Positions 35,664 to 45,930 of a DNA stretch of 64,000 nucleotides are shown piece by piece. A model generated the notes under the pieces. That model had not been told where the DNA came from, did not search any database, and saw only the letters and a program-made list of their open reading frames with translations. The position numbers and the translations under genes are program-made. This DNA is from Streptomyces sp. NBC_00271 (GTDB lineage: Bacteria > Actinomycetota > Actinomycetes > Streptomycetales > Streptomycetaceae): the NCBI RefSeq assembly GCF_036178845.1, contig NZ_CP108070.1, forward strand, positions 1,550,001 to 1,614,000. Reading direction: 5' to 3'. How positions within the stretch are numbered: position 1 is the stretch's first letter; the number at the start of each line of letters is the position of its first letter.

Positions 35664-35710
35664 GGTGTGTGCTCCTTCGGACACGTGTGAGCTCTACCTC
35701 GCACGATATC

Positions 35711-35731
35711 GTCACCGTTTAAACTGGTGAC
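35711..35731. promoter_or_regulatory. 21-bp dyad (CGNR-type box)
   Basis: GTCACC-N9-GGTGAC with perfect half-sites; its AT-rich core GTTTAAACT is itself nearly palindromic. It lies 47 bases upstream of the molybdoenzyme start, where the promoter is expected. Confidence 0.75.
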
Positions 35732-35872
35732 GATGCTTGCATAGGGTCTCGGTACTGTCAACAAGAAGCCGTTGACGACACGACGACACACGTATGAGCC
35801 AGACGGCGAAGGACGAAGACGCCGGCTGTTACGCTGTGAGTGACGTAGACCTTGTATCGAGGAGTCGCAGAC

Positions 35873-36035
35873 ATGGTGGGTGAAGACGACATCTCCGGGT
35901 GAGACCCGGATCTGACGGCCACGGGCCGGCGCCCAGGAGTGCTGCCGACGTGGCCTGTCTCGTCGTACCCCCTTTTCCAGGTCTGCCCGGGGTAGAGCTC
36001 TGTTCTCTGCCCTCAGTCCCTTCGAGGTCGCCTCC
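35873..36035 (+). promoter_or_regulatory. Leader ORF and attenuator-like region before an ABC-F gene
   Basis: GAGGAG precedes a 9-codon ORF, MVGEDDISG (35873-35902). Its stop codon falls inside a small hairpin, CCGGGT-GAG-ACCCGG (35895-35909). Farther on, GGCCACG (from about 35917) can pair with CGTGGCC (about 35949-35956), followed by CCCCCTTTT (near 35970). Ribosome-stalling leaders of this kind control several ABC-F resistance genes (established for other genes); here it is inferred from layout. Confidence 0.5.
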
Positions 36036-37670
36036 ATGTCCGACGCCGCCATCGTCTGCTCGAACCTGTCCTTCGCCTGGCCCGACGACACCCCGGTCTT
36101 CCACGACCTGTCCTTCACCGTGACCAGCGGCCGCACGGGCCTGGTCGCCCCCAACGGCTCCGGCAAGAGCACCCTGCTCAAGCTGATCGCCGATGAATTG
36201 AAGCCCGCCACCGGCTCGGTGTCCGTCGGCGGCACACTCGGCTACCTCCCGCAGAGCCTCCCGCTGACCGGGAACCTCACGGTCGCCGAGGTGCTCGGCG
36301 TCGCCGCGGTGATCCGGGCCCTGGACGCCGTGGAGTCCGGCGACGTCAGCGAGGAGCACTTCACCACCATCGGCGACGACTGGGACGTCGAGGAGCGCAC
36401 CCGCGCCCAGCTCGACCGCCTGGGCCTTGTCGACCTCACCCTGGACCGCGGCCTGAGCACGCTCAGCGGCGGCCAGGTCGTCTCGCTCGGCCTCGCCGCC
36501 CAGCTGCTCAGGCGTCCCGACGTGCTGCTGCTCGACGAGCCCACCAACAACCTCGACCTTCAGGCCCGGCACAAGCTCTACGACGGGCTGTCGGACTTCA
36601 CCGGCTGTCTGCTGCTGGTCAGCCACGACCGGGCGCTGCTCGACCGCATGGAACGCGTCGCCGAGCTAAGCAGCGACGAACTGCGTTTCTACGGCGGCAA
36701 CTTCACCGAGTACGAAGAGGCCGTGCGCGCCGAGCAGGAGGTCGCCGAGAAGAACGTCCGCAACGCCGAACAGGAGCTGAAGCGTGAGAAGCGGGAGATG
36801 CAGCAGGCCCGCGAGCGTGCCGAGCGCCGCCAGAGCAACGCCGCCCGCAACCTCAAGAACGCCGGCCTGCCCCGCATCTTCGCCGGCACCATGAAGCGCG
36901 GCGCGCAGGAGTCCGCGGGCCGGGCCGGCCAGCTGCACGCGTCCCGGGTCAGTGAGGCAATGGCCCGCCTCGACGAGGCCGGACGCACGCTGCGCGACGA
37001 GCAGCGCATCTCCCTGGACCTGCCCGACACCCAGGTGCCCACCGGGCGCAACCTCTTCCTCGGCGAAGGGATGCAGGTCCACCTCGGGGACAAGGCCGTG
37101 TTCGCCGCGGGCGGTGTCGACCTGACCGTCCGAGGCCCCGAGCGCATCGGGCTGACCGGTCCCAACGGCGCCGGAAAGACCACCCTGATGCGTCTGCTCA
37201 CCGGCGAACTCGCCCCGGACAGCGGGGAGATCAAGCGCAACGAAGGCCGGGTCGCCTATCTCTCGCAGCGCTTGGACCTGCTGGACCTGGACCGCACCGT
37301 GGCGGAGAACTTCGCCGCTTTCGCCCCCGGGCGGCCCGAGGCGGAGCGGATGAATCTGCTCGCCCGCTTCCTCTTCCGGGGCGCGCGGGCGCACCTGCCC
37401 GTCGGGGTGCTCTCCGGCGGCGAACGGCTGCGCGCCACTCTGGCCTGCGTCCTGTGCGCCGAACCGGCCCCGCATCTGCTGCTGCTCGACGAGCCGACCA
37501 ACAACCTCGACCTCATCAGCGCGGGCCAGCTGGAGAGCGCACTCAACTCCTACCAGGGCGCCTTCATGGTGGTCAGCCACGACGAGCGGTTCCTCACCGA
37601 GATCGGGGTGAACCGCTGGCTGCGGCTGGCCGACGGAACGCTCACGGAGACGGGAGCCCCCGCGGTGTGA
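36036..37670 (+). CDS. ABC-F family ATPase (ribosome-associated)
   Basis: 544 aa with two ATPase domains and no membrane segments. Walker [12 protein letters not shown] and [12 protein letters not shown]; signatures [11 protein letters not shown] and [11 protein letters not shown]; Walker [13 protein letters not shown] twice. The central linker (about 215-330) is highly charged and coiled-coil-like ([20 protein letters not shown]) as in ABC-F proteins that enter the ribosomal E site. It probably protects ribosomes from an antibiotic or aids translation. A leader ORF precedes it and a second ABC-F gene follows. Confidence 0.9.
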   Translation: MSDAAIVCSNLSFAWPDDTPVFHDLSFTVTSGRTGLVAPNGSGKSTLLKLIADELKPATGSVSVGGTLGYLPQSLPLTGNLTVAEVLGVAAVIRALDAVESGDVSEEHFTTIGDDWDVEERTRAQLDRLGLVDLTLDRGLSTLSGGQVVSLGLAAQLLRRPDVLLLDEPTNNLDLQARHKLYDGLSDFTGCLLLVSHDRALLDRMERVAELSSDELRFYGGNFTEYEEAVRAEQEVAEKNVRNAEQELKREKREMQQARERAERRQSNAARNLKNAGLPRIFAGTMKRGAQESAGRAGQLHASRVSEAMARLDEAGRTLRDEQRISLDLPDTQVPTGRNLFLGEGMQVHLGDKAVFAAGGVDLTVRGPERIGLTGPNGAGKTTLMRLLTGELAPDSGEIKRNEGRVAYLSQRLDLLDLDRTVAENFAAFAPGRPEAERMNLLARFLFRGARAHLPVGVLSGGERLRATLACVLCAEPAPHLLLLDEPTNNLDLISAGQLESALNSYQGAFMVVSHDERFLTEIGVNRWLRLADGTLTETGAPAV

Positions 37671-37749
37671 GCTGTCGGCGTGTGCAGTGGTCCGCGTCCG
37701 AGGCAGCACGCCCCGCGGACCGAACACCGATCACGTTGGACGGTTCTCC

Positions 37750-39417
<1,668 letters not shown>

Positions 39418-39427
39418 GCCGGGCCCG

Positions 39428-39475
39428 CTCGCGGTCCGCGCCCGTCTACGGTCCTGACCGGCGCGGACCGCGCGA
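39428..39475 (+). terminator. Hairpin terminator after the ABC-F pair
   Basis: 13-bp perfect arms (39430-39442 and 39460-39472) with extra pairing outside, between the second ABC-F gene and the CGNR regulator promoter. Confidence 0.75.
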
Positions 39476-39551
39476 GGTGCCGTACGATCTCGATCGCGCT
39501 GTTGCGCGGAAGCACCGCCTGGAACGGTGACGCTTCTTGCGCTCGACAGGA

Positions 39552-39572
39552 GTCACCTGTCAAGATGGTGAT
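39552..39572. promoter_or_regulatory. 21-bp dyad (CGNR-type box) abutting the regulator start codon
   Basis: GTCACC-N9-GGTGAT ends one base before the GTG start of the CGNR gene. A protein bound here would block transcription start or elongation, pointing to autoregulation. No Shine-Dalgarno fits between site and start, so the mRNA may be leaderless. Confidence 0.75.
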
Positions 39573-40136
39573 GTGAATCTTGACCATGTATTCGTATGCG
39601 GGCACCCGGCCCTCGACTTCGCGGCCACCCTCCGGGCCCGACGCTCGACCCGGTTCGAGATGTTCGTGACGCCGGAGCGGCTGAATGCCTGGTACCTGGA
39701 GTCCGGGCTGGTGGACACGATCACTCCCGGCGAGGAGGACGACGTCCGGGAGGCCACGACCGTGCGCGAGGCCATCTACCATCTCGTCACGGACCGCCGT
39801 CTCGACGAGGAGTTCAACCGCGAAGCGCTCGCCGTACTCAACGCCGCCGCGCGCAAGCCCCCCGCGACGCCGCAGCTCACCGTGGCCGGACGGCACACCG
39901 ACGCGACGCCCGAGCAGGCGCTGGCGACCGTCGCCCGGCAGGCCGTGGAACTGCTCAGCGGCCCGGACGTCCCCTTGATGAAGGAATGCGGCAACCCCGA
40001 GTGCACCCGGGTCTACATCGACCGCTCCCGGGGCATGCGGCGCCAGTGGTGTGGCATGGAGTCCTGCGGCAACAAGATCAAGGCCGCCGCGTACCGCGCA
40101 CGCAAGAAGTCCGTTCCCGCCGTGACCGCACGCTGA
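39573..40136 (+). CDS. CGNR zinc-finger transcriptional regulator (ABATE domain)
   Basis: 187 aa. The N-terminal 130 residues (VFVCGHPALDFAATLRARRS, then helices) fit the putative stress-sensing ABATE domain. The C-terminus is a CGNR zinc finger: ECGNPECTRVYIDRS, then RRQWCGMESCGNKIKAAAYR, with the four Cys ligands intact and a basic tail for DNA contact. A shared dyad abuts its start codon, and the same dyad precedes some nine other genes between 27.5 and 56 kb, so it is the natural candidate for their regulator. Its ligand is unknown. Confidence 0.93.
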   Translation: MNLDHVFVCGHPALDFAATLRARRSTRFEMFVTPERLNAWYLESGLVDTITPGEEDDVREATTVREAIYHLVTDRRLDEEFNREALAVLNAAARKPPATPQLTVAGRHTDATPEQALATVARQAVELLSGPDVPLMKECGNPECTRVYIDRSRGMRRQWCGMESCGNKIKAAAYRARKKSVPAVTAR

Positions 40137-40395
40137 CCTCCTGACCTGAGCGGCGCATGGCCCCGGCGAGCGCCGGGGTCAGTCGGCGCAGAGGTCTTTG
40201 AGGGGCGCCGGTCCGTCATGCGCGCTCAGGGAATGTTGACGAACAAGTTCCGCAAGCCGCCGAAGAATGGCGTCTCCGGTAGAACGAAGAGAGATGACCC
40301 TTCCGTGCGCGCGTGCAGCCTTCACACCCGTGCATAGAGAAACACGTGGGTCAGTCGGACTGGCCGATCACGGAACGAATCACCAGAGACATGTG

Positions 40396-41328
40396 TCAGT
40401 GTATCTGCGCCATGTCCGCGGACTCCGGGTGTTCCCGGTAATGCCGGGGTGACGTCCCCATGACACGTTTGAACGCGGTGCTCAGGGCGCTGTCGGAACT
40501 GTAGCCAACCGCTTGCGCGATGGAGGCTACGGTCCCCTCCCCCTTGCGCAGCTGCTTGGCCGCGAGTTCGATCCGCCACGCCGTTAGGTACTCGTGCGGC
40601 GCCTGGCCGACCACCTTCTTGAACCGTGTGGCGAGCACGGTGCGGGAGACCGATCCCGCCCGGGCCAGTTCGGCGACGGTCCATGGGTGCGCCGGATCCC
40701 GGTGTACGCAGGCCAGCGCCGCCGCGACCGCAGGGTCGGCCAGGCCCGCGAGCCAGCCAGGGCCGGTGCCGGCCTCGCTCTCCAGATGGGAGCGCAGAAC
40801 GTGCACGAGCATGACGATCGCGAGGTGCTCCGCGACCAGGGTGGCTCCCATCCGCCGGTGCCGTAGTTCCTCGTCGATCGCGTCGAGCACCCAGCGCACC
40901 GTCTGTGCCCGGCCCGTACCGGCCGGCAGGTGGATGACCGGCGGAAGGCCGTCCAGCAGCAGCCCCTGGGCCCGGGCGCCGAAGGAGAAGCGACCGCCGA
41001 GAAGATGCACCTCGTCGCCGCCGCCGGCCCGCGCCACCCTCGCATCGGCCCGCGCGAAGAGAGGACCCGCCGCGACAGCCGGCACATGCGGGCCGCTGCG
41101 GAGCGTGAAGCCACGTCTGCGGGTCAGGAGGAAACAGTCGCCCTCCGACAACGCGATGGACGCCGGCACCCCGTCGACCTCCAGAAGACACCTTCCGCGC
41201 CGCACGGCGTTGAACTTCACACCTGGAGGCGGCGGGAATTCCACGGCCCAGTCACCGCCCGCCACCAGGCCGGCGGAGAGGTGACCGCGGGTGTCCAGCA
41301 GCGCGAGGACGTCTTCCAAGGGGTCCAC
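40396..41328 (-). CDS. AraC-family transcriptional regulator
   Basis: 310 aa. A cupin-like N-terminal domain (residues 20-190, including GRCLLEVDGVPASIALSEGD and HLLGGRFSFG) is followed by two helix-turn-helix units: WTVAELARAGSVSRTVLATR and VASIAQAVGYSSDSALSTAF, with the closing GTSPRHYREH. The start is a GTG at 41328. It is divergent from the hydrolase/quinone reductase pair and probably controls them, as this arrangement is common for cupin-type AraC regulators. Confidence 0.92.
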   Translation of the reverse strand: MDPLEDVLALLDTRGHLSAGLVAGGDWAVEFPPPPGVKFNAVRRGRCLLEVDGVPASIALSEGDCFLLTRRRGFTLRSGPHVPAVAAGPLFARADARVARAGGGDEVHLLGGRFSFGARAQGLLLDGLPPVIHLPAGTGRAQTVRWVLDAIDEELRHRRMGATLVAEHLAIVMLVHVLRSHLESEAGTGPGWLAGLADPAVAAALACVHRDPAHPWTVAELARAGSVSRTVLATRFKKVVGQAPHEYLTAWRIELAAKQLRKGEGTVASIAQAVGYSSDSALSTAFKRVMGTSPRHYREHPESADMAQIH

Positions 41329-41550
41329 GCGGCTTCCTTTCCGGGCCGCCCGGCATGTGCTGGCCCCCGCGGCTGCACAGGGCTGACAGAACCTGCGGCT
41401 CCTTCAACATACAGCGGCGCATCGACGTCCCCCAGGCGGAGCCCGAGGGAACGACAACTCTCGCGGTGCGGAACGCTCACGCAAGTCCGCCGGACGCCCG
41501 AGCATGGCCGCCGCTCGGCATGGTCCCTAGGCTGGCGAGGGTCGAGCGGG

Positions 41551-41570
41551 ACATATGCCCCTTCATATGT
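41551..41570. promoter_or_regulatory. 20-bp palindromic operator
   Basis: ACATATG-N6-CATATGT is a perfect dyad in the AraC/hydrolase intergenic region, 19 bases before the proposed hydrolase start. It is AT-rich against a GC-rich background. AraC proteins usually prefer direct repeats, so another dimeric regulator may bind here. Confidence 0.55.
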
Positions 41571-41589
41571 GACCCCTTATCAGGAGCAC

Positions 41590-42357
41590 ATGTCTGCCGC
41601 CCGGCCCCCTCGGCCGAGGCATCCGCCCACCACCGGACCCATGGTTCGCTTCGAGAAAGACCTGCCCCGCATGACCAGCGCAGCGCACAACGACCCCGTC
41701 ATCCTGCTCGTCCACGGTGCCTGGCACGGCTCCTGGTGCTGGGAGCTGCTGGCTCCCGAACTCACCGCGCTCGGCTGGCGGGTGGAGACCGTCGACCTGC
41801 CGAGCGCGTCGGCCGACCCGGACAACACCGCCGGAATGTACGACGACGCCCGCGTCATCCGGGAGAAGCTGGCCGACCTCGACGGGCCGGTGACGGTCCT
41901 CGCGCACTCCTACGGCGGGCTGCCCGCGACCGAGGCCGCCGCTCCCAACGTGTCCCGTCTGATCTACCTCTCCGCGTTCCAACTGGAGGAGGGGGAGTCC
42001 CTCTCGGGGCTGAGCGGCGGCGCGCTGCCCAGCGGCAAGACCGGCACCCTGCCGGCCCACGAGGACCCCGGGAGCCACCTGTATGCGGACGTCCCGGACG
42101 ATGTCGCGCAGCAAGCCGTCGACCGGCTGGTGCTGCAGACCGTGAAGTCCTTCAGCGAGCCCCTCACCACGGCCGCCTGGAAGGCCGTGCCAGCCGCGTA
42201 CATCGTCTGCGAGCAGGACCGGGCAGTGGATCCCGGGTTCCAGGAGCAGATGGCGGCCCGCTCGGAGCGGTCATACCGGATCGCGGCCGGCCACTCGCCC
42301 TTCCTGTCCGTGCCTGAGGAACTGGCCCGGCTGATCACGACGGATGCGGACCGCTGA
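41590..42357 (+). CDS. Alpha/beta-fold hydrolase (esterase-like)
   Basis: About 255 aa: HGAWHGSWCWELLAPEL for the oxyanion region, nucleophile elbow LAHSYGGLPA, acid in CEQDRAVDPGF and the catalytic His in AAGHSPFLSVPEELA. It resembles salicylate-esterase/hydroxynitrile-lyase-type enzymes common in Streptomyces. ATG 41590 has AGGAG close upstream; ATG 41671 just before the conserved domain is the alternative. Two bases separate it from the quinone reductase gene, so they form an operon. Confidence 0.88.
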   Translation: MSAARPPRPRHPPTTGPMVRFEKDLPRMTSAAHNDPVILLVHGAWHGSWCWELLAPELTALGWRVETVDLPSASADPDNTAGMYDDARVIREKLADLDGPVTVLAHSYGGLPATEAAAPNVSRLIYLSAFQLEEGESLSGLSGGALPSGKTGTLPAHEDPGSHLYADVPDDVAQQAVDRLVLQTVKSFSEPLTTAAWKAVPAAYIVCEQDRAVDPGFQEQMAARSERSYRIAAGHSPFLSVPEELARLITTDADR

Positions 42358-42359
42358 CC

Positions 42360-43382
42360 ATGGCGGATTCGCCTGTCCCTGTTCAGGGGATGTTCTCGGG
42401 AAAAGCCTGGCGCGTCGAGCGCTTCGGCACGCCGCGTGAGGCGGTCCGGCTGCGGGACATGACCTGGGAGGAGCCGAAACCCGGCCAGGTGCTGATCCGG
42501 GTGCGCACGGCGGGCGCCGGATTTCCCGACCTGTTGATGGCCACGGGGCGCTTCCCGCTGCTCGGGGATCCCCCCTTCGGGCTGGGCAAGGAGGCCACAG
42601 GGGAGGTTGTCGCCGTCCCGCCGGGCTCACGGTTCGCGCCCGGCGACCGCGTCACGGGAATCACCGGGTTCCTGGAGGGGTGGGGCGGATACGCGCAGTA
42701 CACATACCTGCGTGAGGTGTCGGCCGTCCGGGTGCCCTCGGGCATGACGGACGAGGAGGCGGGTGGGTTCCCGATCGCCTTCCGGACCGCCTACGCCGGC
42801 CTGGTCGAGCGTGCCCCCGTCGAACCCGGCCAGAGCCTGCTCGTACTCGGCGCCGCCGGGAGCAGCGGCGCCGCGGCAGTGCAGTTGGGCAAGGCCCTGG
42901 GCGCCACCGTGATCGCGGTGGCGGGCGGCAGGTCCAAGACGGAGTTCTGCGCACGCCACGGCGCGGACCACGTCATCGATCACCGGACGGAGGATCTGAC
43001 AGCGCGCGTCACCGAGATCACCGGCGGACGCGGGGTGGACCTGATCTACGATCCGGTCGGCGGCGAGACGGCCGCCACCACCCTCAAGAGCATCGCGCGG
43101 GGCGGCCGGATCGCCGTGATCGGGCTCGCTGCCGGGACGACCGTGCCTCTGGACTCGGCCGACTTGCTGCTGCGCAACTACTCGGCGGTGGGCGTGCTGG
43201 CGGGCCCCGACGAGGACCCGGATGTCGAGGCCGCCGTGTGGAGCCGGCTCACACGTCTGGCCGCGGAGCAGACGATCACGACCCCGGTGGGGACGGTGCA
43301 CTCGTTCATCGATGTGCCCGACATGATCGCCGGGCAGGGGGCTCCCGGCCCGGGCAAATCGGTGGTCCGGGTGGCGGGGTAG
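42360..43382 (+). CDS. NADPH:quinone-reductase-like MDR oxidoreductase
   Basis: 340 aa, zinc-free MDR family: it lacks the structural-zinc Cys cluster and has the NADPH fold motif LLVLGAAGSSGAAAVQLGKA (near 160) and GRGVDLIYDPVGGE. It should carry out two-electron reduction of quinones or enones. Co-transcribed with the hydrolase gene 2 bases upstream; the AraC regulator is divergent. Confidence 0.9.
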   Translation: MADSPVPVQGMFSGKAWRVERFGTPREAVRLRDMTWEEPKPGQVLIRVRTAGAGFPDLLMATGRFPLLGDPPFGLGKEATGEVVAVPPGSRFAPGDRVTGITGFLEGWGGYAQYTYLREVSAVRVPSGMTDEEAGGFPIAFRTAYAGLVERAPVEPGQSLLVLGAAGSSGAAAVQLGKALGATVIAVAGGRSKTEFCARHGADHVIDHRTEDLTARVTEITGGRGVDLIYDPVGGETAATTLKSIARGGRIAVIGLAAGTTVPLDSADLLLRNYSAVGVLAGPDEDPDVEAAVWSRLTRLAAEQTITTPVGTVHSFIDVPDMIAGQGAPGPGKSVVRVAG

Positions 43383-43641
43383 CCGCGCGGGTCAGGTGCC
43401 GTCGGCCGGGGAGGCACCCAGAGCGCGCCACAGGCGGGGAGTTCCTCGCCGGGTGTGCGCGGACGTCAGGGTGTACGTGGCGGGCGTCGGAGCAGTGGAC
43501 CTCCGTGCCGGAACTGTGGCTCGCCCTGGGCGCCCCGGTGGCCGACGCTCTCATGGGCCTGCTGGCCGGCCGCGCCCCGCCGCTGCGCGCCGTGCGGATG
43601 AAGCCAGTGGACGCCCTTCACTCGCCTTCATGGCGACACGT

Positions 43642-43684
43642 GTATGGCCCGCTCCCGCCACAGGAATGCGGGAGCGGGCCATAC
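43642..43684. terminator. Strong stem-loop
   Basis: Perfect 17-bp arms (43642-43658 and 43668-43684) with a 9-base loop, 260 bases after the quinone reductase gene and immediately before an MBL-hydrolase remnant. It may be the operon terminator or mark the breakpoint of a deletion. The stretch 43383-43641 holds only a partial frame (LGAPVADALMGLLAGRAPPL) that I cannot assign. Confidence 0.6.
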
Positions 43685-43689
43685 CGGGA

Positions 43690-44038
43690 CAGACCCAGAC
43701 GCCGTGCCGGCCTCGCTGGAGGCGGTCGGGCTGAACGCAGGGTCCGTGGCCGCCGTCCTGGTTACGCACGCGCACAATGACCACATCGACGCGGCCGAAC
43801 ACCTACGCGCCGCGTATGACGTGCCCGTCCTCATGCACCAGGGTTCCCCGCACCGGGAGCACCGGACCTGCCCGGTGCGCCCGTGCCCGTGCACACGCCG
43901 TGGCACACCAAGGGCCACTGCGCCTACCACCCGCCCTGCAGCGGCGACTCCCTGGCCGTGAGCGAGAGGCTGGACGCGGGTCTCGTCCTGCCCGGCCACG
44001 GGCCTGTGCACCAAGGTCGGCCGAGGAGGCTGCTCTGA
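43690..44038 (+). pseudogene. MBL-fold metallo-hydrolase remnant
   Basis: One frame carries LVTHAHNDHIDAAEHLRAAY with the metal motif HxHxDH. Another continues PVHTPWHTKGHCAYHPPCSG and LVLPGHGPVHQG, the later metal-His blocks. At least one frameshift near 43855 and internal deletions between the blocks leave no functional gene. Both ends are truncated. Confidence 0.65.
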
Positions 44039-44389
44039 CGGCCCGCGAGCACGCCGCCGCCAGGTGGACGGACCCCGGATCCGAGGGGCGGCCGACACCC
44101 GCACTCGTCCCCCGGCCGGCGCATACAACGGTCCACCAAGGGTCGTCAGGGCGGCGGTTCGGCGACATACTCACCGAGCAGTATGTACGGGGAGAACCTC
44201 GTGCGAGTGACGTCGCCGAACCCTCGGGAGGTCGAAGAGGGCACACACTTCCTATATGCGCAGGCACATCAGCGCCTATCGTGAAGAGTGGGCATGCCAG
44301 ACGGACCATCTGGCGCTGACACTTATCCCCACGGGACCCTCGGCGTGGGTACCATGCGCAACGTCATCCATAGCGAGGGAGTGAACGGT

Positions 44390-44956
44390 GTGACCAGCCA
44401 ATCAGCCTCCACGCTCCGATCGCGGTACGTAGCACAAGCCGCGTCGGACCTGGAGGAGAACCGCCAGAAACAGCGGGAGCTGGCGGAGAGGATCACGGTG
44501 TTGAAGCAGGAGGAAGCCCTCCTGTCGGACATCCTCAACCTCGCCGAGCGGTACGAGGGTTTGGCGGACGCGTCCCGTCTGCCCGGGCAGTTGCAGGACG
44601 AGCCCGTCGCCGCAAAGGCGAAGCAGGCCCCCGCCGGAGTTGCTGCGCGGCGCTCCACATCGGCCAAGACCACTCCGGCCGGCCAGACGGCGAAGGCCGG
44701 CGCGAAGGGGAAGTCGCGCCGGCCTCTGCTCGGTGACCTGCTGGCGGACCTGCTCGGCCAGTACGACGAGCCGCGTCTGGCGAAGGAGTTGCGGGACGAA
44801 CTCCTCGAGAAACACCCGGACCGCAACCCCACACCGCAGGTGGTGCGGAACACCATCGAATCCCTGGTCGCCAAGGGACGTATCAGGCGTCACAAGCAGC
44901 AGCGTTCCGTCATGTACACCCTGGTGAAGCGGGGCGAGGCGGACAGCTCCGACTGA
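44390..44956 (+). CDS. Hypothetical protein, coiled coil plus winged helix
   Basis: About 188 aa. Residues 8-60 form a strong coiled coil (LEENRQKQRELAERITVLKQ), followed by an Ala/Lys/Thr-rich linker with PAGQTAKAGAKGKSRRP. A C-terminal winged-helix-like segment (GDLLADLLGQYDEPRLAKEL, NPTPQVVRNTIESLVAKGRI, SVMYTLVK) resembles MarR-like or cell-fate regulators. GTG 44390 is chosen because GAGGGA precedes it; ATG 44354 is possible. The basic linker suggests DNA or nucleoid binding. Confidence 0.75.
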   Translation: MTSQSASTLRSRYVAQAASDLEENRQKQRELAERITVLKQEEALLSDILNLAERYEGLADASRLPGQLQDEPVAAKAKQAPAGVAARRSTSAKTTPAGQTAKAGAKGKSRRPLLGDLLADLLGQYDEPRLAKELRDELLEKHPDRNPTPQVVRNTIESLVAKGRIRRHKQQRSVMYTLVKRGEADSSD

Positions 44957-45327
44957 CACCTGCGCTCGTCCCGCGGGCAGTGGTCCGCAGCCGGGCACTG
45001 CTCTGCACCCCGTGCGACACAGCCCGCCACGCGGGACGGGTGAGGCACCTCGGCGTCGAGTCGGTGCCGTACGGGCGACGGGCGAGGCCTTCGAGCCCGA
45101 TACCGATCTTCACGAGCGGGCATCCTCCTCACGACGGAGCCGACGGTCGATCTGCTGACGGGCGCCCTGGGAGGCCCCGCCAAGGCAGCGAAGTCCCAAG
45201 GCACCCCAGGCAACATGTCCTCGTCGGGTCCCGGTCCGGCCGTCGCCGTCCTTTCCTCATGACGTAGGTGTGAAAACCCCACTCACCGATGTGACGACAC
45301 CCGTCGGCGCACCCCCGCTGCGCCGAC
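44957..45327. other. Intergenic region, possible gene tail
   Basis: No complete gene. One plus frame ending about 45260 (TVDLLTGALGGPAKAAKSQG) reads like a C-terminus but has no start. No clear terminator or operator was recognised. Confidence 0.3.
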
Positions 45328-45930
45328 CTAACCCCGCCACACGTTGTCGAACGCGGCGTTCTCGATGTCATGCCGCAGACGTACGGCCTCCAGCTGCGTC
45401 ACCGCGCCGCCGACGGCAGCCAGCACCGTCGTGACCGCGTCCGCGTCGAGGCTCTCGTGGGCCTCGGCCGGGTCCGCCCCGATCCCTGCGGCTGCCAGCA
45501 GAGCGGCGAGGACGGGGTCGCCGGACAACCTGCGTTCCTCCGCACCGCGGCGCGCCTGCGAATCGGCCAGCACGGTCCGCGCTGACCGCTGCCAAAACCC
45601 GTGACCCCGTGGGTGGTTGACGAGCCCGGCCCGCTCCAGGTCGTCGACGTAGGCCGCGGCGAGCTCGCTGCCGCGGCGCCACAGCCAGTCGTCGACCGTC
45701 TCGTACGGCTCCCGCCGGGTGAGCGAGGCGTCCGCCTGGTCCAGCAGACGGTCACCCGTCGCCACCCGAGGGCCGGGCACCATGCGATCTCCGTTCAGGC
45801 TCAGCGCCCCGTTCTCCAGGAGATCGATCGCCTCGGCCCCCGCGAGCGCGAGGGACAGGTCGCCCTGCGCCACGGGCAGGTCGGTCGGCATGCCCAGAGT
45901 GATGAGCGCGAGGTCCCGTGCGGTGGTCAT
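45328..45930 (-). CDS. GPP34-family phosphoprotein
   Basis: 200 aa, mostly helical, with the Golgi-phosphoprotein-3-like pattern TARDLALITLG, LALAGAEAIDLLENGALSLN and RDIGHD-like C-terminal RLRHDIENAAFDNVW. In actinobacteria these proteins may bind phosphoinositide-like lipids; no enzyme is known. Its ATG overlaps the stop of the upstream flavoprotein gene (ATGA), so the two are translationally coupled. Confidence 0.85.
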   Translation of the reverse strand: MTTARDLALITLGMPTDLPVAQGDLSLALAGAEAIDLLENGALSLNGDRMVPGPRVATGDRLLDQADASLTRREPYETVDDWLWRRGSELAAAYVDDLERAGLVNHPRGHGFWQRSARTVLADSQARRGAEERRLSGDPVLAALLAAAGIGADPAEAHESLDADAVTTVLAAVGGAVTQLEAVRLRHDIENAAFDNVWRG

